Notes under the pieces: model-generated
What the model was told of the DNA's origin: nothing
The model's input: only the letters and a program-made list of their open reading frames with translations
Database searches by the model: none
Position numbers and translations under genes: made by a program
Shown here: positions 1 through 6,395 of the stretch, one piece after another
Layout: each line of letters opens with the position of its first letter
Numbering within the stretch: position 1 is the stretch's first letter
Source of the DNA: Rhodobacterales bacterium
GTDB taxonomy: Bacteria > Pseudomonadota > Alphaproteobacteria > Rhodobacterales > Rhodobacteraceae
Reading direction: 5' to 3'
Assembly (NCBI GenBank): GCA_013298675.1
Contig: JAAFIJ010000135.1
Location: 1-7,325 of the forward strand
Length of the DNA stretch: 7,325 bases

Positions 1-599
1 GCAATCTCTTCGACCGAAGCAAACGCCTCAAGATGGGCGGGGGCGACCGTGGTGATCATCACCACGTCGAGTTGGGCCATGCGGGCCAAGGGCGAGATTT
101 CACCGGGGTGGTTCATCCCAATCTCGATCACCGCAAAGTCACACTCTTGGGGCATGCGTGCTAGCGTCAGCGGCACCCCCCAGTGGTTGTTATAGCTGGC
201 CTCGGCCGCGTGAACGCGGCCCTGCCCCGCCAAAATCTTGCGCAACATCTCTTTGGTAGAGGTTTTGCCAACTGAACCCGTAACGCCGACCACCTTTGCT
301 TTGGTTCGGGCGCGCGCGGCCATGCCCAACCGCTCTAGTGCGGCCAAAACATCGTCAACGACCAACAAAGGTGCGTCCTTGTCAACGCCGTCAGGAATAC
401 GCGACACAAGCGCAGCTCCTGCCCCTTTTGCCAAAGCGGCCGCCACGAAATCATGGCCGTCGCGCTGATCTTGCAAGGCCACGAACAGATCGCCCGATTG
501 CAACGTCCGGGTATCTATCGACACACCATTCACGTGCCAATCTCCATGCGTTTTGCCCTTGGTCGCGGCCACGGCGTCTTTGGCTGTCCACAGGTCCAT
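1..599 (-). CDS. murF: UDP-MurNAc-tripeptide--D-Ala-D-Ala ligase MurF (partial, 3' end outside window)
   Basis: MurF is the cytoplasmic ATP-dependent ligase that adds D-Ala-D-Ala to UDP-MurNAc-tripeptide, the last cytoplasmic step of the pentapeptide precursor. I translated the minus strand from ATG 599-597 and found an open frame of 199 residues running off the left edge, so more than half of the usual ~450-480 aa protein is missing. The N-terminus reads MDLWTAKDAV. The ATP P-loop TGSVGKTS lies at residues 107-114. The Mur central-domain motifs follow: SYNNHWGVPLTL (135-146), EIGMNHPGEI (159-168) and APAHLEAF (186-193). The start is set by the 1-nt TGATG overlap with the murE stop, which implies coupled translation; only a weak GGA-type ribosome site is present inside the murE end. 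Order after murE is standard for dcw clusters. The GSxGKTS loop distinguishes MurF from MurE and MurC/D. Nothing looks broken. Confidence 0.96.
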   Translation of the reverse strand, partial: MDLWTAKDAVAATKGKTHGDWHVNGVSIDTRTLQSGDLFVALQDQRDGHDFVAAALAKGAGAALVSRIPDGVDKDAPLLVVDDVLAALERLGMAARARTKAKVVGVTGSVGKTSTKEMLRKILAGQGRVHAAEASYNNHWGVPLTLARMPQECDFAVIEIGMNHPGEISPLARMAQLDVVMITTVAPAHLEAFASVEEI

Positions 600-2074
600 C
601 AGATCAATCCATCCAAAGCCGCGACAGCGACGCTTGCTTGTTCCACGTCATCAAAGGGATAGACGGCTCCGTTGATCACTTGCCCGGACTCGTGGCCTTT
701 GCCCGCGATCAACAAGGCGTCCCCTGGCTGCAAGGCGTCAACGCCCAACAAAATCGCCTCGGCGCGGTCGCCCACCTCATTGGCATCCGGGCAGGCTGCC
801 ATGATCTGCGCGCGAATCGACGCAGGGTCTTCAGACCTTGGATTGTCATCGGTGACAAACAGAACGTCTGCGTTCGCACGTGCGGCGGCCCCCATCAGCG
901 GGCGCTTGGTGCGGTCACGGTCACCGCCGGCACCAAAGACAACCACGATCCGCCCCATCACATGCGGCCGCAAAGCCCGCAGCGCGGTATTGAGTGCATC
1001 TGGTGTATGAGCGTAATCCACGAACACCGAGGTGCCATTGCGCCGCGTTGCGGCCAGTTCCATCCGACCGCGCACGCCCGATAGCTGTGTCAAAACCCCG
1101 AACACCTTGTCAGGTGCATCACCGGATGCGATCACCAGACCCGCCGCCAAGGCCACGTTCTCTGCCTGAAACCCACCGATCAACGGTAAGCGCAGTTGAT
1201 GTGGCACGCCCTTCCACGCAAAGCGCACCTCTTGACCCAAGGCATCAAAACGTTGTCCCATGATCTGCAAATCGCAATCGGCACCGTGCCCAACCGTGAA
1301 GACCGTTTGTCCGCGATTTTGCGCAATGGCGCTTAACAATACACCCTTTGGATCGTTCATGTTGATCACCGCGATGCCTTGATCTGACAAAACCCGCGAA
1401 AACAGAGCAGCCTTGGCGCTGAAATACGCCTCAAATGTCTTGTGATAATCCAAGTGATCTTGGGTGAAATTGGTAAAACCTGCAGCACACAGATCAACCC
1501 CGTCCAAGCGACGTTGATCCAGGCCGTGGCTTGAAGCTTCCATCGCGGCATGGGTGACGCCGGCCGCTGCGGCTTGTGCCAACATATTGTGCAAGGTGAT
1601 CGGGTCGGGGGTCGTGTGCGACGAGGGCGCAGACCAAGCGCCCTCTACGCCCGTGGTGCCGATGTTGATCGCCTCATGCCCCAGCAAAGTCCAGATCTGA
1701 CGCGCAAATGTGGCAACAGAGGTTTTTCCATTCGTGCCCGTGACTGCCACGATGGTCTTGGGCTGCGCCCCAAACCAAATCGCAGCCACGCGCGAAAACA
1801 CCTCGCGCGGGTCATCACAGATGATCAAAGCGGCTTTGGATCCGGCAAGGGCTTGGGCACCAAGCGACGCGCCTTCCGCGTCTGTGACGATTGCCGCAGC
1901 GCCCATGCGCAAAGCAGGGCCGATAAACTCGGCCCCGTGCATTTCCGTCCCCGGAAGGGCCGCAAACAAGAACCCCTCACGGACCGACCGGCTGTCAAGC
2001 GCAAGCCCCACAATATTGGGGTTGACGCCACCGCGCGCGGTCAATCCTAAATCAGAGAGTTTCCTGTCGGCCAT
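599..2074 (-). CDS. murE: UDP-MurNAc-L-Ala-D-Glu--meso-diaminopimelate ligase MurE
   Basis: MurE adds meso-diaminopimelate to UDP-MurNAc-L-Ala-D-Glu in the cytoplasm, using ATP. The 491-aa product has normal family length. Visible motifs are the P-loop GTNGKTS (113-119), the substrate-binding HTTPDP (153-158), the lysine expected to be carbamoylated in YFSAKAALF (K221), the DNPRSE motif (410-415) and GKGHE near the C-terminus (458-462). DNPR-type motifs mark the enzymes specific for meso-DAP rather than lysine, so a DAP-type Gram-negative wall is inferred. I chose ATG 2074 (MADRKLSDLG) over the upstream in-frame TTG at 2086. It matches the usual N-terminus and has GGGG six bases upstream. It begins 25 nt after the ftsI stop and ends overlapping the murF start by one base. 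Confidence 0.97.
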   Translation of the reverse strand: MADRKLSDLGLTARGGVNPNIVGLALDSRSVREGFLFAALPGTEMHGAEFIGPALRMGAAAIVTDAEGASLGAQALAGSKAALIICDDPREVFSRVAAIWFGAQPKTIVAVTGTNGKTSVATFARQIWTLLGHEAINIGTTGVEGAWSAPSSHTTPDPITLHNMLAQAAAAGVTHAAMEASSHGLDQRRLDGVDLCAAGFTNFTQDHLDYHKTFEAYFSAKAALFSRVLSDQGIAVINMNDPKGVLLSAIAQNRGQTVFTVGHGADCDLQIMGQRFDALGQEVRFAWKGVPHQLRLPLIGGFQAENVALAAGLVIASGDAPDKVFGVLTQLSGVRGRMELAATRRNGTSVFVDYAHTPDALNTALRALRPHVMGRIVVVFGAGGDRDRTKRPLMGAAARANADVLFVTDDNPRSEDPASIRAQIMAACPDANEVGDRAEAILLGVDALQPGDALLIAGKGHESGQVINGAVYPFDDVEQASVAVAALDGLI

Positions 2075-2099
2075 GGCATACCCCAAACGTTACGATCGC

Positions 2100-3884
2100 T
2101 CATTGTTTGACGGCTGTTAGCGCATCCGTGCCAGCAGGTTCAACCACTGGACGCATCCCCAGCAGCGGAGCGGCACGTTTAATGATCTCGGCGGCAAGCG
2201 GAACTGCTGTCCAACCGGCGGTGCGCAACGGTTTGGAGCCGCTGGTTTCGACCGGTTCATCAAGGCTGACCACCAAAACGTATTCAGGATGGCTGGCCGG
2301 AAACACAGCGGCAAAGGTGTTGATCACCTTGTCGTCATAATATCCGCCTGTGGGCGATGGTTTGTCCGCGGTGCCTGTTTTGCCCGCAACCTCGTATCCC
2401 GGAATATCGGCCATTGTCGCGGTGCCACTGACCACCACACGGCGCAACATTTTCACAGATTCTTCGGCCGCATAAGCCGACATGACCCGGTCACCCGGCG
2501 TTGGATCAGCCTGCGCGAGCAGCGTGGGCTTTACTGTCACGCCGCCATTGGCAATTGTCGCGTAAGCGGTCGCAAGGTTCAACGGACTGGAAGAAACACC
2601 ATGGCCAAACGCGGCAGTGACCGTCACGATATCGGGCCATTTCTTTGGATATTGGGGTTTGGCACCCATGGCTTCGATCAATTCTACCGGGGACGATGAA
2701 AAGAGCCCGAGAGAGCGCAGAAACGCTTGCTGCCGCTCTGCGCCGATCATCAACGCTATGTGACCGCTGCCGATGTTCGACGACACCTCTATTACCTCGG
2801 ACAATGTTTTCGTCGGGCCATAATTATGGCCATCATATTCGCTGATCGTCTTGCGCCCGATTTTCAAGAAGGACGTGTCGACAGGAGAATCTGCATTCAA
2901 CAGCCCAAGATCCATTGCTTGGGCGGCTGCAAAAATCTTGTAGGTCGACCCCAGTTCATACAGTCCCTGCACCGCGCGGTTGAACAAAGGGCTGTCGCCC
3001 GGCTCTCCTTTGACCAAGGGATTGGGTCGATCATTCGGATCAAAGGTCGGCATCGACGCCATCGACAGAATTTCACCTGTCTTGATGTTCATCAAGATGA
3101 CCGCCCCACCGCGGGCGCTGTACATGTTGACGCCGGTCTCTAGCAGTTCTTCGACATGCGCCTGCACGGTCATATCAAGTGACAGGCGCAATGGGCGGCC
3201 TGCCTGCTCGGGATCACTCAGGCGGCTGTCCATGAATTTTTCAATGCCGGCCGTGCCGATGATCTGGGCGCTGCCAACGCCCTCGGCCCCAAAGGAAGAC
3301 CCGCCCAGCACATGGGCGGCAAGGGTGCCATTCGGATAGAGCCGCATCTCTCGCGGGCCAAACAGCAGACCTGGATCGCCGATCTCATGGACCGCCTGAA
3401 CCTGCTCTGGGCTAAGCACCTTGCGAACCCACATAAAGCTGCGCCCATCGGTAAAGCGGCGATGCAGCGTTTCGGCATCAAGGTCTGGGAAAATCTGCGA
3501 AAGTTCAGTCGCCACGCGACGAGGGTCAACCAAATCGCGGGTTTGAACGTAAAGCGCATTGGTTTGCATATTGGTGGCCAGAACATGGCCGTTGCGGTCC
3601 TCAATATCAGCGCGACCAGACGCAATCGCATCGCCACCGGCGCTGGACCTTGGCTCTACCGGTTCAGTTGACGCAAGCATCCCCATGCGCGCACCGATCA
3701 GCGTAAATGCCGAGAAAAAGCACAAAATCAGAATAACGAGACGCAACTGCGCCTGCCCCCGCGATTTGTCGCGCATCTGTTCATGGCGCAAGCGCAAGTT
3801 TTCACGTTCAATCGTGTCCGGGTTTTCGCCCAAGGTGCGCGCGCGCAAAATCCGTGCAAGGGGCCGAAGCGGAACGCGGGTCAT
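2100..3884 (-). CDS. ftsI: Septal peptidoglycan transpeptidase FtsI (PBP3, class B penicillin-binding protein)
   Basis: FtsI is the inner-membrane D,D-transpeptidase that crosslinks peptidoglycan at the division septum, together with FtsW and FtsQ/L/B. The 594-aa product has a basic cytoplasmic N-terminus (1-46), one hydrophobic membrane segment around 48-66, a PBP dimerisation region from about 88 to 220, and a transpeptidase domain from about 255 to 575. All three active-site motifs are present: STYK with nucleophile S313 and K316, SSN at 368-370, and KTGT at 502-505. The SxxK box carries Tyr at its third position, where Phe or Met is common; this looks like normal variation. The ATG overlaps the ftsL stop as ATGA (4 nt), with GAGAGG about 10 nt upstream, so translation is probably coupled to ftsL. 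FtsI rather than the elongation enzyme MrdA is supported by the dcw position and domain order. Confidence 0.97.
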   Translation of the reverse strand: MTRVPLRPLARILRARTLGENPDTIERENLRLRHEQMRDKSRGQAQLRLVILILCFFSAFTLIGARMGMLASTEPVEPRSSAGGDAIASGRADIEDRNGHVLATNMQTNALYVQTRDLVDPRRVATELSQIFPDLDAETLHRRFTDGRSFMWVRKVLSPEQVQAVHEIGDPGLLFGPREMRLYPNGTLAAHVLGGSSFGAEGVGSAQIIGTAGIEKFMDSRLSDPEQAGRPLRLSLDMTVQAHVEELLETGVNMYSARGGAVILMNIKTGEILSMASMPTFDPNDRPNPLVKGEPGDSPLFNRAVQGLYELGSTYKIFAAAQAMDLGLLNADSPVDTSFLKIGRKTISEYDGHNYGPTKTLSEVIEVSSNIGSGHIALMIGAERQQAFLRSLGLFSSSPVELIEAMGAKPQYPKKWPDIVTVTAAFGHGVSSSPLNLATAYATIANGGVTVKPTLLAQADPTPGDRVMSAYAAEESVKMLRRVVVSGTATMADIPGYEVAGKTGTADKPSPTGGYYDDKVINTFAAVFPASHPEYVLVVSLDEPVETSGSKPLRTAGWTAVPLAAEIIKRAAPLLGMRPVVEPAGTDALTAVKQ

Positions 3885-4267
3885 GGCGTTTGTACCTCTC
3901 CAGACGGCTCGATCTCGGCCGCAACCAACTCTCCTGCGACATCCACCGTGTTTTCGATATCGATGGCAATGGAAGCATTCTGGGTGGGATAAGACACCTC
4001 TGCGACCACGCCAAACTGTGACGCCTGCATCGGCATCAGGCCCAAGCGGTCAAAATTCACGGCCGCAAGGTCGCGCAAACGGGAGGGGCGGTTCAGATAG
4101 GCCCATTCGGCGCGTTGAATAGCGAGGCTATCGCGCAATTGGGCGATTTCGTCTTGCAACTGGGCAACTTCGCGCAACGACGCTTGGGTCGCATAGTTTT
4201 CACGGTATGCCCAAAATCCAAGGCCGAGGACCGCGATAAACGTCAATACATAGATGACAGGGCGCAT
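3881..4267 (-). CDS. ftsL: Cell division protein FtsL
   Basis: FtsL is a small bitopic membrane protein that forms the FtsQLB complex and activates FtsWI at the septum. The 128-aa product has a short N-terminus, one membrane segment at about residues 3-20, and then a periplasmic heptad-like region (about 28-58, including LREVAQLQDEIAQLRDSL) typical of a coiled coil. A YLNRPSRL element at 58-65 is characteristic of alphaproteobacterial FtsL. The C-terminal 40 residues are acidic and low in recognisable motifs. Sequence conservation in this family is low, so the call rests on topology and on the position between rsmH and ftsI. The ATG lies 2 nt after the rsmH stop, with AAAGGA about 11 nt upstream. 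The stop overlaps the ftsI start. Confidence 0.92.
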   Translation of the reverse strand: MRPVIYVLTFIAVLGLGFWAYRENYATQASLREVAQLQDEIAQLRDSLAIQRAEWAYLNRPSRLRDLAAVNFDRLGLMPMQASQFGVVAEVSYPTQNASIAIDIENTVDVAGELVAAEIEPSGEVQTP

Positions 4268-4269
4268 GA

Positions 4270-5277
4270 TCAGCGGCGTCCTTTCTTTGAGGGAAGGTCA
4301 GGCGCATCAAGCTGCGCGAAATTGGGGTCTTTTGCCGGGGCATCGGTACGCCTTGCCACACGCAGTTTTGCCGACCTTGCGCGTGGGTTGTCGGCAAGTT
4401 CGGCATCATCTGGGCCGACGGCCTTGCGCGTAACCAACGTAAAGCGCGCATCGCTGCCAATTTTGGCAGGCGCATAGCGATTGGTGTTTGGATCTTCGCC
4501 TGACGCGTTTTGGAAAAACCGCTTTACCACGCGGTCCTCTAACGAATGAAAGGTCACAACTGCCAGCAATCCACCCGGTTTCAGCGCGCGTTCAGCCGCA
4601 CCCAGCCCGTCTACCAGTTCCGCAAACTCTGCATTGACCGCGATGCGCAACGCTTGAAAACTGCGGGTCGCGGCGTGGCTTTGGCCCGGTTTTGGACGTG
4701 GCAAGCATTTGGAAATGATCTCTGCCAAGCGCAAGGTGTTGGTAATCGGGTCCAAGGTGCGAGCCGCCACAATCGCATGCGCAATCCGGCGAGAGGCACG
4801 CTCTTCGCCGTAATGATACAAGATGTCTGCAATCCGCTCTTCGCTGGCGGTATTCACAATGTCAGCAGCGCTTTCGCCAGATTGGCTCATCCGCATGTCC
4901 AGCGGACCGTCTTTCATAAAGGAAAACCCGCGCTCTGCCAGGTCCAGTTGCATTGAGGACACACCCAGATCAAGCACGATGCCGTCCAACAGTTGACCTG
5001 CGTGGCCGTCCATATCGCTGAAATTGCCCTGAACCAGTCGCAAACGCGTGCCATATTCGGCCATCAAAGGCGCGGCCATTTGCAGGGCCAATGGGTCACG
5101 GTCGACGCCGATGACCTGCGCAGCACCCGCATCCAGTAGCCCGCGCGTATAACCACCAGCGCCAAACGTGCCATCAAGCCACGTGCCCTGAACCGGGGCT
5201 ACCGCAGCGAGCAAGGGACGCAATAAAACAGGAATATGGGCAGTGCGACCGGGCAGAAGATCGCGAGAGTCTTGCAT
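4270..5277 (-). CDS. rsmH: 16S rRNA (cytosine-1402-N4)-methyltransferase RsmH (MraW)
   Basis: RsmH uses S-adenosylmethionine to methylate N4 of C1402 in the decoding centre of 16S rRNA. From ATG 5277 the product is 335 aa, a usual length. The N-terminus carries HIPVLLRPLL (14-23). The SAM-binding Rossmann fold shows DGTFGAGGY (35-43) and VIGVDRDP (55-62). Family motifs DLGVSSMQLD (103-112), LDMRMSQ (126-132) and FHSLEDRVVK (243-252) follow. The C-terminal NPRARSAKLRVARR (297-310) is also typical. I preferred ATG 5277, 4 nt after the mraZ stop with a GCAGG 8 nt upstream. In-frame starts at 5298 (ATG) and 5310 (TTG) would overlap mraZ and add residues unlike the family. It is the second gene of the cluster, as in most bacteria. 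Confidence 0.96.
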   Translation of the reverse strand: MQDSRDLLPGRTAHIPVLLRPLLAAVAPVQGTWLDGTFGAGGYTRGLLDAGAAQVIGVDRDPLALQMAAPLMAEYGTRLRLVQGNFSDMDGHAGQLLDGIVLDLGVSSMQLDLAERGFSFMKDGPLDMRMSQSGESAADIVNTASEERIADILYHYGEERASRRIAHAIVAARTLDPITNTLRLAEIISKCLPRPKPGQSHAATRSFQALRIAVNAEFAELVDGLGAAERALKPGGLLAVVTFHSLEDRVVKRFFQNASGEDPNTNRYAPAKIGSDARFTLVTRKAVGPDDAELADNPRARSAKLRVARRTDAPAKDPNFAQLDAPDLPSKKGRR

Positions 5278-5281
5278 CTGC

Positions 5282-5794
5282 CTAACCTGCCCTTGCATTC
5301 CGCCCGACAAGTGTCAGCGGATCCACATCATCGTCTTCGTCCTCTGCTGCCATTTCCGCATCATAGACTTCACGACGGTAGAGCTTGAAACGGTTGGTAA
5401 ATCCGGCAAACGTCGCTTCGCCTCCCGACGCCAGATCATCACCCACAAAGCCCATCTTTTCGCGAACCTTGACCGGAAGCACGATACGGCCATCGGGTTC
5501 AATTTCGATCATCACCGATCGAGAAATCAAATCACGTTCCGCGCGGTCCCGACTGGGCGAACCAAGTTCCATGCTTTCAATTTGTGCTGCAAGGGCGTCT
5601 GCGCCGGCTTTGGAATAACATTCAACAAAGTTGCGATGCTTGCCGCCGTAAACCATATAAACACGCGCGCGGGGGTATTCAGCAGAGGCAGGGTCGTCCG
5701 CTTCCAGAATGCGGCGAAAGGCTGCCGGGATAGATACCCGCGCCTTGCTGTCAACCTTTTGGTTGCCCTCGCCTCTGAACGCCTCGGTCGCCAT
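5282..5794 (-). CDS. mraZ: Transcriptional regulator MraZ
   Basis: MraZ is a ring-forming DNA-binding protein with two swapped-hairpin AbrB-like repeats. In E. coli it represses its own dcw promoter. The 170-aa product has the first DxxxR repeat as DSKARVSIP (15-23) and the second as EPDGRIVLP (99-107), where Asp is replaced by Glu at the first position. The flanking AFRRIL and GFTNRFKLY segments are also typical. The acidic tail (EDEDDD, 151-156) extends beyond the ~150 aa E. coli form, as is common in Rhodobacterales. ATG 5794 gives the standard MATEAFRGE start; a GTG at 5815 in the same frame is less likely. An AGGGA lies 11 nt upstream, partly inside a small hairpin. The array of TGGGAA boxes at 6075-6108 is its probable operator. 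Confidence 0.95.
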   Translation of the reverse strand: MATEAFRGEGNQKVDSKARVSIPAAFRRILEADDPASAEYPRARVYMVYGGKHRNFVECYSKAGADALAAQIESMELGSPSRDRAERDLISRSVMIEIEPDGRIVLPVKVREKMGFVGDDLASGGEATFAGFTNRFKLYRREVYDAEMAAEDEDDDVDPLTLVGRNARAG

Positions 5795-5809
5795 GGGCCT
5801 GCCGGTCCC
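5795..5809 (-). promoter_or_regulatory. Small hairpin over the mraZ ribosome-binding site
   Basis: On the minus strand the 15 bases just before the mraZ ATG read GGGACCGGCAGGCCC. GGG can pair with the final CCC, and CC with GG around a GGCA loop, leaving one bulged A. This places the GGG of the probable Shine-Dalgarno sequence (AGGGA) in a stem next to the start codon and could lower initiation of mraZ. The pairing is direct from sequence; any effect on translation is inferred, and a 5-bp stem may be only marginally stable. Confidence 0.4.
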
Positions 5810-5843
5810 TCTCACTTACACGTTTGGGATCACTTGACCCCGG

Positions 5844-5887
5844 AATAGAAAAGGCGGACCGAGCTGCTGCCACTGCTCGATCCGCCT
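5844..5887 (-). terminator. Strong intrinsic terminator in the mraZ leader
   Basis: On the minus strand AGGCGGATCGAGC (5887-5875) pairs with GCTCGGTCCGCCT (5864-5852). The stem is 13 bp with a single U·G wobble, closing a 10-nt loop, and is followed directly by TTTCTATT. This is a textbook Rho-independent terminator. It lies about 50 nt upstream of the mraZ ATG, downstream of the leader promoter, so it should end most leader transcripts before mraZ. It would form the 3' end of the UpsM-like RNA. No coding gene ends near it; the nearest upstream one, mrp, stops about 600 bp earlier. Confidence 0.9.
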
Positions 5888-6059
5888 ACTGTCCCATCGC
5901 TGGGGCGTCCAACTGCGCACGCCATCTGGGGGAGATGTCTGCTCGCTCGCGCGTCGGATCTCTTGAATTGGATGAAGGCGGTTGCCTGTATGATCTGTCT
6001 CGTAGTGCCTGTTCGGGGTCTTGAGCCGCCCCTGCTTTATTGTCCGCTTCATCTTCCGC
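5844..6059 (-). ncRNA. upsM: UpsM-like sRNA / structured mraZ 5' leader
   Basis: UpsM is an abundant sRNA of Rhodobacter sphaeroides made from the long mraZ leader by termination before mraZ. As I recall the published work, it is about 200 nt, its leader is slightly over 260 nt, and the sRNA StsR promotes its processing. Here the predicted transcript from about 6059 to the terminator is roughly 215 nt, and the distance to the mraZ ATG is about 265 nt. No credible ORF lies within. Visible folds on the minus strand are: GATGAAGCGG (6053-6044) with CCGCCTTCATC (5981-5971), ten pairs with one bulged C; GGGG/CCCC (6032-6029 with 6018-6015); CATCT-CCCCC-AGATG (5937-5923); CCCA-GCGA-TGGG with a GNRA loop (5904-5893); and the terminator. 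The identity is inferred from position, size and 3' end, not from alignment. The 5' end is uncertain by several bases. Confidence 0.75.
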
Positions 6060-6065
6060 AAGAAA

Positions 6066-6094
6066 GGTATGACACGGGAATTTATGGGAAACAA
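6066..6094 (-). promoter_or_regulatory. Candidate promoter for the UpsM-like RNA and dcw operon
   Basis: On the minus strand a TTGTTT element (6094-6089) is followed after 17 bases by CATACC (6071-6066), which would start transcription near 6059. Both hexamers match the sigma-70 consensus poorly (about three of six each). The call is supported mainly by correct spacing, by the leader length it predicts, and by overlap with the MraZ boxes, as expected for an autorepressed promoter. A second, weaker possibility is TTGCGG (6061-6056) with a TAAAGC-like -10 near 6039. Confidence 0.45.
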
Positions 6095-6108
6095 TGGAAA
6101 ATTTTGGG
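6075..6108 (+). promoter_or_regulatory. Four-box MraZ operator array, 10-bp period
   Basis: On the plus strand CGGGAA, TGGGAA, TGGAAA and TGGGAG begin at 6075, 6085, 6095 and 6105, exactly 10 bp apart. The consensus is TGGGAA followed by four AT-rich bases. Known MraZ operators, in E. coli and in Mollicutes, are tandem short G-rich boxes repeated every 10 bp upstream of mraZ. Here the array precedes mraZ, overlaps the candidate -35 element and is oriented as an inverted complement to transcription. A degenerate fifth position (AGGTAT at 6065) may continue it. The repeat is seen directly; binding by MraZ is inferred from family knowledge. Confidence 0.82.
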
Positions 6109-6264
6109 AGAAACACAGAATATCTTGTGTTTCAGGCACCTCAAGATCAGCATTTAGTGCCGATATCTCACAGATCCGACTACAAATAGGGAGTCCAAGG
6201 ATTCGATACGCTAAATGTAGGGGGTGAGAGCATTTCAATCCTCGCCCATGCCATCCCAAAATAA

Positions 6265-6298
6265 TTTGCATGTCGACTGGAAATTTGGGTCATGCAAA
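6265..6298. repeat. Inverted repeat with 8-bp arms
   Basis: TTTGCATG (6265-6272) and CATGCAAA (6291-6298) are perfect reverse complements separated by 18 bases. A second inverted pair, CCCAAA (6255-6260) and TTTGGG (6284-6289), interleaves with it. No T-run follows on either strand, so it is not an intrinsic terminator. Its function is unknown. Confidence 0.5.
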
Positions 6299-6331
6299 CT
6301 CTTCGTCGCACAGAATCTGCCAAAATACGTG

Positions 6332-6347
6332 ATTTCATCAATGAAAT
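6332..6347. repeat. 16-bp dyad, possible operator
   Basis: ATTTCATCAATGAAAT is a dyad with perfect 7-bp arms around a central CA. Two-base spacing is too tight for an RNA hairpin, so if it is functional it is more likely a binding site for a dimeric regulator. I cannot assign a regulator. It lies midway between mrp and the MraZ-box array. Confidence 0.4.
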
Positions 6348-6379
6348 ATGGGGATTTCGACGAATCACCTAGGGTTGCG

Positions 6380-6395
6380 TCGACACTTATGTCGA
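6380..6395. repeat. Short perfect inverted repeat TCGACA-CTTA-TGTCGA
   Basis: Perfect 6-bp arms flank a 4-base CTTA spacer. It could form a small tetraloop hairpin in either strand's RNA or serve as an operator half-site pair. No poly-T follows. Function is unknown, and chance is possible at this size. Confidence 0.35.

Noticed and set aside
296..1084. Plus-strand open frame of 262 codons
   Set aside because: It lies entirely opposite murF and murE, whose motifs are intact. It has no recognisable domain and is the usual antisense frame of GC-rich coding DNA.
5243..5848. Plus-strand open frame of 201 codons
   Set aside because: It lies opposite the rsmH start, mraZ and part of the leader. 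The composition is arbitrary and no motif is seen.
5844..6059. RNase P RNA, tmRNA or 6S RNA in the mraZ leader
   Set aside because: The length is too short for RNase P RNA or tmRNA, and I see none of their conserved core segments nor the 6S open-bubble layout. Position and terminator fit UpsM better.
6222..6247. Stem-loop GGGTGAG / CTCGCCC as a terminator
   Set aside because: The stem contains a wobble that holds only in plus-strand RNA, no gene ends there on that strand, and no T-run follows.
6190..6250. Possible tRNA fragment or integration site, suggested by a GGATTCGAT segment
   Set aside because: The bases around it do not form a T-arm stem and no acceptor or anticodon arm can be built on either strand.
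5816..6271. Minus-strand open frame of 151 codons across the mraZ leader
   Set aside because: It runs through the terminator stem and the MraZ boxes, resembles no protein family I know, and the region is better explained as a structured RNA and promoter.
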